NCBI GenBank assembly: GCA_016715245.1
Contig: JADKAS010000009.1
Coordinates: 62,001 to 126,000, forward strand
Direction: 5' to 3'
From: Saprospiraceae bacterium
GTDB lineage: Bacteria > Bacteroidota > Bacteroidia > Chitinophagales > Saprospiraceae
Length of the DNA stretch: 64,000 nucleotides
The stretch's first letter is position 1, and each line of letters starts with the position of its first letter. The notes under the pieces are model-generated. The model ran no database searches and had not been told where the DNA came from. It worked only from the letters and a program-made list of their open reading frames with translations. This document shows, piece by piece, positions 16,611 through 25,974 of this stretch. The position numbers were made by a program, and so were the translations under genes.

Positions 16611-18394
16611 TGGTAATCAATCAAAACTCCAAAGGAAAAGTACATGGAATCATCTCAAATCTGGTTATCGTATCAGTAGATGGTCCTATTATTCAAAATG
16701 AAATCTGTTATATAATCAAAGAAGATATCCCTCTAATGGCAGAAGTTATTAAAACTTCCGGCCAAATGGCTTATGTTCAGGTTTTTGAAAATACAACTGG
16801 CCTAAAAATCGGCGCTCATGTTGAATTCACCGGAAATATGCTGGAAGCAACACTTGGCCCCGGCCTTCTTTCTTCACAATATGATGGCCTTTTACACGAC
16901 CTAAAGTCAATGAAAGGTACATTTTTGCAACCCGGAGATTATACCTCAACTGTGGATTTGGAAAGATTTTGGAATTTCTCACCAACTGTTGATAAAGGAA
17001 CCCTTGTTCGGGCTGGAGATTGGCTTGGTTCCGTCATTGAAAACAATGTCAACCATAGGATAATGGTTCCTTTTACCTTGGAAGGTGATTATTTATTGGA
17101 AAATATTTTTCCCGAAGGATCCTACAAAGTTACAGATACCATTGCTATATTACTTGATAACCATGGAAAACAAACTCCAGTGACAATGATCCAGAAATGG
17201 CCTGTAAAAAAAGCAATACATGTATACACAGACAAGCCCAGACCATTTAAAATCATGGAAACCGGCATTCGGGTTATAGACACTTTTAGTCCTATAACTC
17301 TTGGAGGAACCGGTTTTATCCCTGGTCCCTTTGGAAGTGGTAAAACTGTACTTCAACAAAGTATATCCAAACAGGCAGAAGCAGATATAGTAATTGTTGC
17401 TGCTTGTGGAGAAAGGGCAAATGAAATTGTTGAAATTTTTGCTGAATTTCCCCAACTTGACGACCCCTGGACCGGGCGTAAATTAATAGAAAGGACAATA
17501 ATCATCGCCAATACCTCCAATATGCCCGTGGCTGCTCGGGAAGCATCTATGTACAGTGCCATGACTTTGGCTGAATATTACCGCTCCATGGGCCTGAATG
17601 TCTTGTTATTGGCTGATTCAACTTCCAGGTGGGCTCAGGCATTGAGAGAAATGTCAAACAGAATGGAAGAATTACCTGGTCCGGACGCATTTCCCATGGA
17701 TTTACCTACCATTATTTCTAATTTTTATTCCAGGGCCGGTTTTGTATATTTAAATAATGGCCAAAACGGATCTATTACTTTTATAGGAACCGTTTCACCG
17801 GCAGGGGGTAATTTACGGGAACCCGTAACTGAATCTACCAAAAAAGCTGCCAGATGTTTTTATGCGTTATCTCAGGCCCGTGCAGATAGTAAACGTTACC
17901 CGGCCATTGATCCAATTGAAAGTTACAGCAAATATCTTGAATATGACGAATGTATAGCAACGCTGAATTCTACCTTTTCCGATGATTGGCTGATAAAAAT
18001 CAATCTGTTGAAAAATATGTTGAGAAAAGGTAAAGATGCAGCCGATCAAATCAATATATTGGGAGATGATGGTGTTTCGATCGATACTCATGTGACTTTC
18101 TGGCAATCAGAAACTATTGACTTTGTTATTTTACAACAAGATGCTTTTGATGACATAGACTGCAGAACACCCCTGGAAAGGCAAAAATTTATGGTCAATA
18201 TCGTTCTGGAAAGTATATCCAAATCTCTGTTTTTCGATAGTTTTGAAGAAGTAAGACCCTTTTTTAAAAAACTGATCAATGTTTTTCAACAAATGAATTA
18301 TAGAGAATTTATGAGTGACGAATTTTCCAATCATATGCAGGAACTCCATGATTTAATTCAACACAACACTATACATAACCCAGTTAACCTTTGA
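16607..18394 (+). CDS. ntpA: V-type ATPase catalytic subunit A
   Basis: Subunit A hydrolyses or makes ATP in the soluble head. The 595-residue protein has the N-terminal barrel, the A-specific insert (about 115-190), the P-loop GPFGSGKT (near residue 240) and downstream landmarks ACGERANE, LLADSTSRWAQALREMS and SPAGGNLREPVTEST. The P-loop Ser replaces the more common Ala. The Na+-type or H+-type nature is not decided here but by subunit K. It starts in overlap with the DUF2764 gene and is followed 4 bp later by ntpB. Confidence 0.96.
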   Translation: MMVINQNSKGKVHGIISNLVIVSVDGPIIQNEICYIIKEDIPLMAEVIKTSGQMAYVQVFENTTGLKIGAHVEFTGNMLEATLGPGLLSSQYDGLLHDLKSMKGTFLQPGDYTSTVDLERFWNFSPTVDKGTLVRAGDWLGSVIENNVNHRIMVPFTLEGDYLLENIFPEGSYKVTDTIAILLDNHGKQTPVTMIQKWPVKKAIHVYTDKPRPFKIMETGIRVIDTFSPITLGGTGFIPGPFGSGKTVLQQSISKQAEADIVIVAACGERANEIVEIFAEFPQLDDPWTGRKLIERTIIIANTSNMPVAAREASMYSAMTLAEYYRSMGLNVLLLADSTSRWAQALREMSNRMEELPGPDAFPMDLPTIISNFYSRAGFVYLNNGQNGSITFIGTVSPAGGNLREPVTESTKKAARCFYALSQARADSKRYPAIDPIESYSKYLEYDECIATLNSTFSDDWLIKINLLKNMLRKGKDAADQINILGDDGVSIDTHVTFWQSETIDFVILQQDAFDDIDCRTPLERQKFMVNIVLESISKSLFFDSFEEVRPFFKKLINVFQQMNYREFMSDEFSNHMQELHDLIQHNTIHNPVNL

Positions 18395-18398
18395 AATA

Positions 18399-19711
18399 AT
18401 GTACTTTACAAATAAAATATTTACAAATCTCGAACGAATCACAAAGTCTACTTGTGTAGTAAAAGCTACAGATGTGGGCTACGGAGAACTTGCCTTAGTA
18501 GATGGTCGACCAGCACAGGTTGTAAAAATTATGAGCGAGGAGATTACCCTTCAGGTTTTTAGTGGTACTGAAGGTTTGTCAACAGATGCGGAAGTGGTTT
18601 TTTCCGGTAAACCTCCAACCTCGTGGTTGGTAATGACCTTGCCGGCAGATTTTTTAATGCTTTTGGTTTACCAATAGACGGCGGACCAAAACCGGAAGGA
18701 AAAGAAGTGGCTGTTGCCGGACCTTCTGTCAATCCCATCCGACGAAAACTGCCATCAGAATTGCTGGCAACCGGAATTGCAGGGATAGATATGAACAACA
18801 CCCTCGTCACAGGACAGAAAATACCGTTTTTTGCCGATGCAAATCAACCTTTTAATCAGGTAATGGCACTGGTCGCATTAAGAGCAAAAGCTGATAAAAT
18901 TATTCTTGGTGGTATGGGATTGCTCAATGATGATTACCTTTTTTTTAAAAATATTTTTGAAAATGCCGGTGCTCTTCACAAAATTGTTTGTTTCGCAAAT
19001 ACCACAGAAGATCCTCCAATTGAAAGACTTCTGATTCCTGACATGGCACTCATTTCTGCAGAATATTTCGCCATTGAAAAAAATGAAAAGGTATTGGTCC
19101 TGCTTACAGATATGACATTGTATGCCGACGCGCTAAGTATTGTATCTAACCGTATGGATCAAATTCCATCAAAAGATAGTATGCCGGGATCATTATACAG
19201 TGATTTAGCCAGAATTTATGAAAAGGCCGCTCAATTTGAAGAAGGTGGTTCTATTACCATAATGGCCGTGACCACTTTGTCCGGAGGCGATATTACCCAC
19301 TCTATTCCGGACAACACTGGTTATATTACAGAAGGACAACTATTTCTAAAATATAATACCGATATCGGAAAAGTCATCATTGACCCTTTCCGAAGTTTAT
19401 CAAGATTAAAAAATAATGTGATTGGTAAAAAAACGAGAAAAGACCACCCTCAGGTTATGAATGCTTCTATTCGGTTATACCTTGATGCCGTCAATGCAAA
19501 AACCAAACTAGACAATGGTTTTGAATTGACTGAATACGACCAAAGGACTTTAAAATATTCATATGAATATGCAGATCGTCTTCTTGCCATTGATGTAAAT
19601 ATAGACACAACTAGGATGCTGGATATTGCCTGGGAATTGTTTTCCAAATATTTCAGTATTGAAGAATTGGGTATCAAATCAACCTTTACGGATTTGTATT
19701 GGAAAAAATAA
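18399..19711 (+). CDS. ntpB: V-type ATPase regulatory subunit B, broken by one frameshift
   Basis: Subunit B forms the nucleotide-binding but non-catalytic part of the head. The first 75 codons (18399-18620) carry the barrel ending FSGKPPT, and the second frame continues directly as VGNDLAGRFFNAFGLPIDGG to the stop at 19711. A frame-2 stop at 18608-18610 limits the break to about 18611-18625. Restoring a third C in ACC-TCG gives PPTLVVGNDL. The repaired protein is about 438 residues, normal for the family. I see no slippery heptamer, so programmed frameshifting is unlikely. Four bp separate it from ntpD. Confidence 0.93.
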
Positions 19712-19715
19712 AGTT

Positions 19716-20315
19716 ATGGCATTTGTCTTTCAATATAATAACGTCTCCAAACTTCATCTTCAACATCAAATGGAAATGAGGGAAAGGGCTTTGCCCGTAT
19801 TAAAAAGTAAAGAGTCTGCACTTCGGGTAGAAGTTAAAAAAACCAAACTGTTGTTTGAAGCCACACAAAAAGAATTGGAAATCGCTTTACTTCAGGAAGA
19901 AGATTTTTTAATTCTGGCAGGTGAGCTTGACACATCTTTGATTTATCTCGATTATGTAGAAGTTGAAACCATATCTATCGCAGGGGTAAAAGTCCCGAAA
20001 ATCGGAAAAATTCATTTCAAAAGACAAATGTTTAACATCTTTGTTAATCCATATTGGTTTATTCAGGGTTTTGATTTTATTGAAAAGATTACCATTTTAA
20101 AAACCCGATTATTATACCTTGAAAAAAGATTTTTTCTTCTGGAAAAAGCCAGAAAAAAAACTACACAAAAAGTCAATCTTTATGAAAAAAACCAGATTCC
20201 GGAATTATTGGACCTGATAAGAAAAATTAAACATTTTTTGGAAGACGAAGAAAATCTCTCTAAATCGTCTCAGAAAATTCTGAAATCAACCCTGGAATCA
20301 AAATCTTTCCCATGA
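19716..20315 (+). CDS. ntpD: V-type ATPase central shaft subunit D
   Basis: Subunit D is the rotating coiled-coil axle. The 199-residue product begins MAFVFQYNNVSKLHLQHQM and is mostly long amphipathic helices rich in Lys and Glu, with a short central domain around VKVPKIGKIHF. The ATG at 19716 sits 4 bp after the ntpB stop and is preferred to an upstream start inside ntpB. The D subunit normally pairs with F, but no ntpF gene is visible. The stop overlaps the ntpI start by 4 bp. Confidence 0.9.
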   Translation: MAFVFQYNNVSKLHLQHQMEMRERALPVLKSKESALRVEVKKTKLLFEATQKELEIALLQEEDFLILAGELDTSLIYLDYVEVETISIAGVKVPKIGKIHFKRQMFNIFVNPYWFIQGFDFIEKITILKTRLLYLEKRFFLLEKARKKTTQKVNLYEKNQIPELLDLIRKIKHFLEDEENLSKSSQKILKSTLESKSFP

Positions 20316-22113
20316 TTGTACCTATGTATAAATATGCATTTCTGGTCCATCATGCAGACCACCTTGAATTCGTCCATCATTTGAGAGATCTGGGGGTAAT
20401 GCATCTACATTCTATTGAAAACAAACCTTTGGAAGAAGAAAAAAAATTGCAAGAAGAATTAAAGCAAGTTGATGAAGTTATTGGGGTGGTCTCTTCCTTA
20501 AAAGAAAAAGAAATTCCAGCCATTCATCCTGATATTTTTAATGATGAAATTTCTCCTTCAGGAAAAGATGTTTTTTCATGTTTACAGGATTGGATTACTC
20601 AACAAGAACATATTGTTTTAGACTTGGAAAACATTGAAAACGATTTGATTTACGCAAGAAAATGGGGTGATTTTAGTCGGGACACAATGGAAAAATTAAA
20701 TGAACGTGGTGTAGTTTTTTTATTTTTTACCGTTCATGAAAGAGATTTTAATATTCATTGGAGTGAAGAAAATTGTCTTGAAGTATTACATATTGAGTCA
20801 CCGTTTATTTACTTTACTGTAGTACTGAAAGACAACGAACATTGTACTATTCCTTTAAATTCTTCCCCGATTCCGGCAAAAACCATTCATGTTTTGGAAA
20901 TGGAAAAAAATGACCTGGAACACAAACTGAATAAGATATCTTCCGGTATGAAATGGGTAGGATGTCATGCCATGGAAAGGTTGGAAAACTATAAAACGGA
21001 ACTTTTTAATTCTCTTGAATTATCAGAAGCCATTCACAAAAGTGAAAAAGTTTTGGGAGAGTCCCTTTTTGTTTTGCAAGGTTTTGTGCCAAAAACTCAA
21101 GAAAGTAAAATAACTTCATTTTGTACTGATGCCAACGCAATTGTAATCAAAAAAGACGTAAAACCCTCTGATAATGCTCCCATTCTTTTGGAAAATAACA
21201 GATTCACAAAACTGTACGAAGGTATAGGAGAATTGTACAGTTTACCTGCTTATGGTGAAATTGATCTGACTCCATTTTTTGCGCCGTTTTTTATGTTATT
21301 TTTTGGTTTTTGTCTTGGAGACGCAGGATACGGAATCCTAATATTCTTACTTACCTTTTACCTTAAACATCGTGTGGATTCAAAATGGATATCTACATTA
21401 TATTTGGCAAGGTGGCTGGCTTTGGCAACTATTATTTTCGGAGTATTAACCGGAACTTTTTTTGGCATCAATTTATTGGAATCCGAAGTAACATGGTTAA
21501 AACCTTTACAGAATTTTATGCTGGATAGCAAGCAGACATTTAATCTCGCTTTATTCATCGGCTTGGTTCAGATTATTTTTGGTATGTTTCTGAACGCTAC
21601 CAATAAAATAAAAAATTATGGGTGGCAATTTGGTGTTTCCTCTATCGCCTGGATTTTTCTTATCTTATCACTTGCAGATTGGTTTGTTTTTAATTTTTCC
21701 TGAAATTAACCAATATATATCCTTAGTATCTTGTGTTCTTATATTGTTTTTTAATGATCCTGAGGCCGGATTTTTTTTCCCGTCTTGGAAAGGGAATTTG
21801 GGAATTATATGGTATTACCGGATTGGTGGGAGACCTTTTAAGTTATATTCGTTTATTTGCCCTTGGTATTTCAAGTGCCATTCTTGGCATGGTTATAAAC
21901 GATATTGCCTTACGATTCCTCGAAATTCAATATGTGGGGTGGATACTATTTGTGGTTTTTCTCCTTATTGGACATTCTGCCAATATTTTAATAGCTTCGT
22001 TAGGTGCATTTGTACATCCCCTTAGGCTTACTTTTGTGGAATTTTATAAAAACGCAGGATTTACCGGAGGTGGAAAATTATACCGGCCTTTTGGACAAAA
22101 TTCCGGAAAATAG
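20312..22113 (+). CDS. ntpI: V-type ATPase membrane stator subunit I, two frameshifts
   Basis: Subunit I (the a-type subunit) provides the ion half-channels. The N-terminal half is soluble and helical, and the C-terminal half is membrane-embedded. The conserved essential-Arg segment SYIRLFALGISSAILG is present. The protein is read in three frames: the first ends FVFNFS, the middle one gives NQYISLVSCVLILFFNDPEAG, and the last begins FFSRLGKGIWELYGITG. Dropping one T from the T5 run at 21694-21698 and one from the T8 run at 21771-21778 joins them into about 600 residues. I read both as sequencing errors, though T8 could slip in vivo. Confidence 0.92.
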
Positions 22114-22164
22114 TATTTAACTCTTATACGATGTTTGAATACTTCTTTTAACAGAAACGAGAAA

Positions 22165-22210
22165 TTTTTTTCTTTATAATGGCCGAACTAAACCATTATA
22201 ATGAAAAAAA
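22165..22210. terminator. Bidirectional terminator between ntpI and htpG
   Basis: The arms 22165-22182 and 22193-22210 pair over 18 bp with one mismatch around a 10-nt loop. T and A runs on either side let it work on both strands for these convergent genes. Confidence 0.9.
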
Positions 22211-22266
22211 TCAACCTCTTTAAATGTAACGCTTATAACGCTTAGTTGAAAAAACTTATCTAAATT

Positions 22267-24135
22267 TTACTTGATAAACTCAAGACTCTTTTCAATAAAT
22301 ACGGCAAGTTCCTCCCCTTTCAACATATTCTGATTGAGTAATGCAAGATTGTGCAGGTAGTTGGCAAAATCTGATTTTTTTTCCTCACTCTTCATTTTGA
22401 GCAATTTGTCAGCGACCAACGGGTGGTTGGTATTTATAACCACATTATGTGCATCGGGAAACATATTCATATCCATTCCCTGCAAAGCCTGCATTTCTTT
22501 CATTCTTCGCATAAACTCCGGTTTTGTGATAAGTACAGGATGGTCAGACGGTGACAACGGCTTTAACTCTATTTGCCCTCCATGAAGGTTTTTTAACGCT
22601 TCTGAAAAGATAGTTTTCACTTTTTCCTGCTCCTTTTCACTCAAAACACTTTCTTTGGTTTCATCCTTTTGTACAAGATTGTCCGGTGTGTCTGAATCTA
22701 CACGTACAAAGGTCATTTCCATACCTTTATATTCAATATGCTGCATAAAATGATTGTCTATGACTGTATCGAACTCCAGAATATCATATCCGTAATCCTT
22801 TGCAGACTTTATATAGCTGTGATGTCCTTTTGGATCATTGGTGTACAGACAAATGATTTTATTGTGCTTATCCGTTTGATTGTCCTTGATTTTGTTTTTA
22901 TACTCCTCAATGGTAAAATGTTCTCCTTCCATGTTTTTTAACAGCGCAAATCCCATGGCTTTTTCATTGAATTTTTCATCAGAAATCATTCCGTATTTCA
23001 CAAAAACACTTATTTCTTTCCATTTACTTTCGTATTCCTTTCTGTCCTGCTCAAAAAGTGACTGCAGTTTTTCAGCTACCTTTTTTGTAATGTAGGTGTT
23101 AATTTTTTTGACATTGTGGTCAGCCTGAAGGTAACTTCTGGAAACATTCAACGGTATGTCCGGGGAATCTATAACTCCGTGCAATAACGTCAAAAATTCA
23201 GGTACAATTTCCTTCACATCATCCGTAACAAATACCTGATTGGAATAAAGCTGAATTTTGTTTTTCTGTACCTCCAGAGAACTGTTGAGTTTTGGAAAAT
23301 AAAGAATACCTGTTAGATTGAACGGATAATCTATATTGAGGTGAATCCAAAACAAGGGTGGTTGTGCGAAAGGATACAATTCATTGTAAAATGATTTATA
23401 ATCTTCATCTTTAAGGTCCGCAGGTTTATTTCTCCAGGCCGGTCTTGGATTGTTTATAATATTATCCGTTTCCGTTTTAATTTCCTTTTTGTCTTCTCCT
23501 TCTCCTTCAAAAGAAGATTCGGTTTTTGTTCCGAATTTAATTTCAACAGGTAAAAACTTACAATATTTCTGTAATAATTCTTCTATCCTCCATTTGGTCA
23601 GATAATCTTTGTTTTCATCATTGACATGTAAAATAACCTCTGTTCCTCTTTCCTTTTTATCTGCTTTTTCAATAAAATATTCAGGATTACCTTCGCAAGT
23701 CCACTTTACAGCGCTTTCTTTTTCTTTATATGATTTGGTAATTACTTCTACTTTGTCAGCAACCATAAAGGCAGAGTAAAATCCAAGCCCAAAATGACCA
23801 ATTATCGTGGCATCATCTTTATACTTTTCCAGAAACTCTTCAGCAGAAGAAAAAGCCACCTGATTCAGGTATTTTTCCACTTCTTCCTGGGACATTCCAA
23901 TACCTTTATCAATAATGTGCAACGTTTTGTTCTCTTCGTTTATTCGAATTTCTATTTTGGTATCACCTAGCTCGCCCTTAACCTCACCTCTGGAAGAAAG
24001 TGTTTTTAGTTTTGTGGTAGCATCTACCGCATTGGATACTAATTCTCTTAAGAAAATTTCATGGTCTGAGTATAAAAACTTTTTAATGATGGGAAAAATG
24101 TTTTCCGCCTGAACTGATATATTTCCTTTTGTCAT
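22267..24135 (-). CDS. htpG: Molecular chaperone HtpG (Hsp90)
   Basis: HtpG is the cytoplasmic ATP-dependent Hsp90 dimer. The 622-residue protein has the full domain set: N-terminal GHKL ATPase with ELVSNAVDA, IDKGIGM and GHFGLGFYSAFMVA, the middle domain (PLNVSRSYLQ), and the C-terminal dimerisation domain. The eukaryotic MEEVD tail is absent, as expected. The ATG at 24135 gives the standard start MTKGNISVQAENIFPI. It is a single gene, convergent with the V-ATPase operon. Confidence 0.97.
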   Translation of the reverse strand: MTKGNISVQAENIFPIIKKFLYSDHEIFLRELVSNAVDATTKLKTLSSRGEVKGELGDTKIEIRINEENKTLHIIDKGIGMSQEEVEKYLNQVAFSSAEEFLEKYKDDATIIGHFGLGFYSAFMVADKVEVITKSYKEKESAVKWTCEGNPEYFIEKADKKERGTEVILHVNDENKDYLTKWRIEELLQKYCKFLPVEIKFGTKTESSFEGEGEDKKEIKTETDNIINNPRPAWRNKPADLKDEDYKSFYNELYPFAQPPLFWIHLNIDYPFNLTGILYFPKLNSSLEVQKNKIQLYSNQVFVTDDVKEIVPEFLTLLHGVIDSPDIPLNVSRSYLQADHNVKKINTYITKKVAEKLQSLFEQDRKEYESKWKEISVFVKYGMISDEKFNEKAMGFALLKNMEGEHFTIEEYKNKIKDNQTDKHNKIICLYTNDPKGHHSYIKSAKDYGYDILEFDTVIDNHFMQHIEYKGMEMTFVRVDSDTPDNLVQKDETKESVLSEKEQEKVKTIFSEALKNLHGGQIELKPLSPSDHPVLITKPEFMRRMKEMQALQGMDMNMFPDAHNVVINTNHPLVADKLLKMKSEEKKSDFANYLHNLALLNQNMLKGEELAVFIEKSLEFIK

Positions 24136-24289
24136 GTTGAATATTTTTATCTAAATATTAGTCAAACCATGTGCCAAGGCTTTAATTGTGTCATTTTGGC
24201 AAGAAGTCGGGTAATTTTGGCAGAATTTTTAACAACGAGCGTTTTTGAATAAAACATCATGGTTTTGTTAAAATCCCCGTTTTTGTTTC

Positions 24290-24312
24290 TTTTGGCAAAA
24301 ATATTGCCAAAA
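24290..24312. terminator. Perfect hairpin between htpG and the upstream secreted-protein gene
   Basis: TTTTGGCAA (24290-24298) and TTGCCAAAA (24304-24312) pair with a 5-nt loop. The minus-strand version ends in a T-run, so it can end the gene at 24391-25908. The surrounding 24136-24390 gap holds two more TTTTGGCA words (near 24195 and 24222) and a GC-rich palindrome CTCCGGAG (24353-24360). I see no gene there. Confidence 0.7.
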
Positions 24313-24390
24313 AAGCATCCGGAGAGGGAATTTTGTGCTATTAAGGCCGCGCTCCTCCGGAGCTTAAACCAGGACACATCTATAGCCTCA

Positions 24391-25908
24391 TTATCTACTA
24401 CCAGCTTTTATAATTTTTGTTGATCCTATAATCTTGCCTCGTCGATGTATTGTCAGTAAGTATTGCCCTTCAACCAGATGACTAATGTCCCAAACCGTAC
24501 TTTGAAAAGCTACTGTTCCTGCGTAGTTGGCCACTTCTTTTCCGGTCATATCAGAAAGAGAGTATTCCACTTCGCTTATGTCCTCCTGATTGATATACAA
24601 AACATCACTGACTGGATTGGGATATATTGTTATGTAATTCTTCCAATCTTCTTTTTCCCATTGAACGGAAGAAGTGGTGTCTCCTAAGATATGTCCGTTT
24701 TCATTGATTTTGACAAGCCAGGCTTTAGAGGCACCATTGTGCACAGTTTCTCCGCCAATGAGATAATGGCCATCCATCGTGGCTATCATATTATTAAAAT
24801 TGTTTTCTAACTGGATTCCTTCTTTAGTAAACATGTAATCCCGTTGCCAAATTACATTACCGTTGGACCAGAATTTGACAACCCTGCCAACTGTGACGAT
24901 GGAATCCAGCTTTTTTATATCTTTTGCATAGGTAGAAGAGCACATAAAATATGTATCTTCCTGATTTCCTTTTGTCAAAGCACCTAAAGAGGTGGTATAC
25001 CTTGATTCCGGTAAGGTGAAGTTTTTTTTCCACAATACCTTGCGATCTTTTAGATTTATACGGTAAACAAAGTGTGGAAAAGCACCACTTTCAAAAATAT
25101 AGTCATAGTTTCTTAGCTGAAGCATTGCAAGAATTTCATCTTCATTGAGTATGATTACATCAGCAACAGTAAATGCATTATCCTGTATTGGCGTCCACCA
25201 TTCAGAAATCACATTATATGAAGTGTCCATTACCATAATTACAATTCTCATTTTCAGATTATTGGCATCCTGATTTGACCAGTTACCTGTGGCCACAAGT
25301 TTTCCGGGAGATAGCTCCCTGATTAGTCCGGCTAATTGAATTGTCTCCTCCTTTGTTTTAATATCAAATGTTTTTTTATTTCCAAACTGATCTATTTCAA
25401 ATATTTTGGCTTGAATGCTGTCGTTTTGATCCAGATATTCGTATGTTACAAGCATCTTGTTATTGATATGTTGTATATCCCAGGTAAATACCGGGTTATC
25501 ATTATGGACAATAGTATCCAAAACACTCAATTTATAGGTGGCTTTATCATACTCATATATATAAATCGTATCAAATACTTTATAGACGAAATACATTTTA
25601 GTCCCAAGATGCACAACTTTTTTACACCGGCCGTGAAACATCCAGCTATCAGGAATGGTGTGGTATAAAAAACGGACCACCTCTCCTGTTTTTTTATCAA
25701 TAGTCCTCAAAGCAAATCCAAGCTCCGGCGCACCAAAATTTTCTGAATAACCAATGGAATAATAAAATTGTTCATCTTCAGTCAAGTAAATTACCAATGA
25801 TTGTGAAACATCTTCATAAATTTTATTAAATGCTTGGGCCTCCACCCTTTCAGAACTTGAAATGAGGATTGCTGAAACTAGTAAAAGGAAATGGTATCTA
25901 AAAGGCAT
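24391..25908 (-). CDS. Secreted protein with T9SS C-terminal sorting domain
   Basis: The 505-residue product has a signal peptide (hydrophobic residues about 7-16, cleavage after VEAQ) and ends in a type A sorting domain: IYPNPVSDVLYINQ near residue 425, then SLSDMTGKEV and a final LVEGQYLLTIHRRG segment. Such domains route proteins through the type IX secretion system to the cell surface or outside. The body is a series of beta-rich segments that alternate like a WD/propeller scaffold (for example WDIQHINNKMLVTYEYL), but I recognise no enzyme. It lies downstream of the large metalloprotease gene and is separated from it by a terminator. Confidence 0.85.
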   Translation of the reverse strand: MPFRYHFLLLVSAILISSSERVEAQAFNKIYEDVSQSLVIYLTEDEQFYYSIGYSENFGAPELGFALRTIDKKTGEVVRFLYHTIPDSWMFHGRCKKVVHLGTKMYFVYKVFDTIYIYEYDKATYKLSVLDTIVHNDNPVFTWDIQHINNKMLVTYEYLDQNDSIQAKIFEIDQFGNKKTFDIKTKEETIQLAGLIRELSPGKLVATGNWSNQDANNLKMRIVIMVMDTSYNVISEWWTPIQDNAFTVADVIILNEDEILAMLQLRNYDYIFESGAFPHFVYRINLKDRKVLWKKNFTLPESRYTTSLGALTKGNQEDTYFMCSSTYAKDIKKLDSIVTVGRVVKFWSNGNVIWQRDYMFTKEGIQLENNFNNMIATMDGHYLIGGETVHNGASKAWLVKINENGHILGDTTSSVQWEKEDWKNYITIYPNPVSDVLYINQEDISEVEYSLSDMTGKEVANYAGTVAFQSTVWDISHLVEGQYLLTIHRRGKIIGSTKIIKAGSR

Positions 25909-25926
25909 AAATTAATTTAAAAAATG

Positions 25927-25962
25927 TAAAAAAACGAAGCCGCTGACTTCCAACGGCTTCGT
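25927..25962 (-). terminator. Intrinsic terminator of the metalloprotease gene
   Basis: ACGAAGCCG (25934-25942) and CGGCTTCGT (25954-25962) pair perfectly. On the minus strand the stem is followed by a T-run, and it lies 12 bp after the stop at 25975. Confidence 0.9.
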
Positions 25963-25974
25963 TGTGTGTGTTAT

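Noticed and set aside
18399..18677. Programmed frameshift in ntpB
   Set aside because: A stop in the second frame at 18608-18610 limits the shift to 18611-18625, where there is no slippery heptamer. One missing C explains it, in line with the other errors.
21771..21778. Phase variation at the T8 run in ntpI
   Set aside because: A second break lies only 75 bp before it at another T-run, and both close with a one-base change. Sequencing error is simpler, and V-ATPase is not a usual phase-variable target.
24162..24377. 71-residue reading frame on the minus strand
   Set aside because: It spans a terminator hairpin and repeated TTTTGGCA words, and the product has no recognisable feature.
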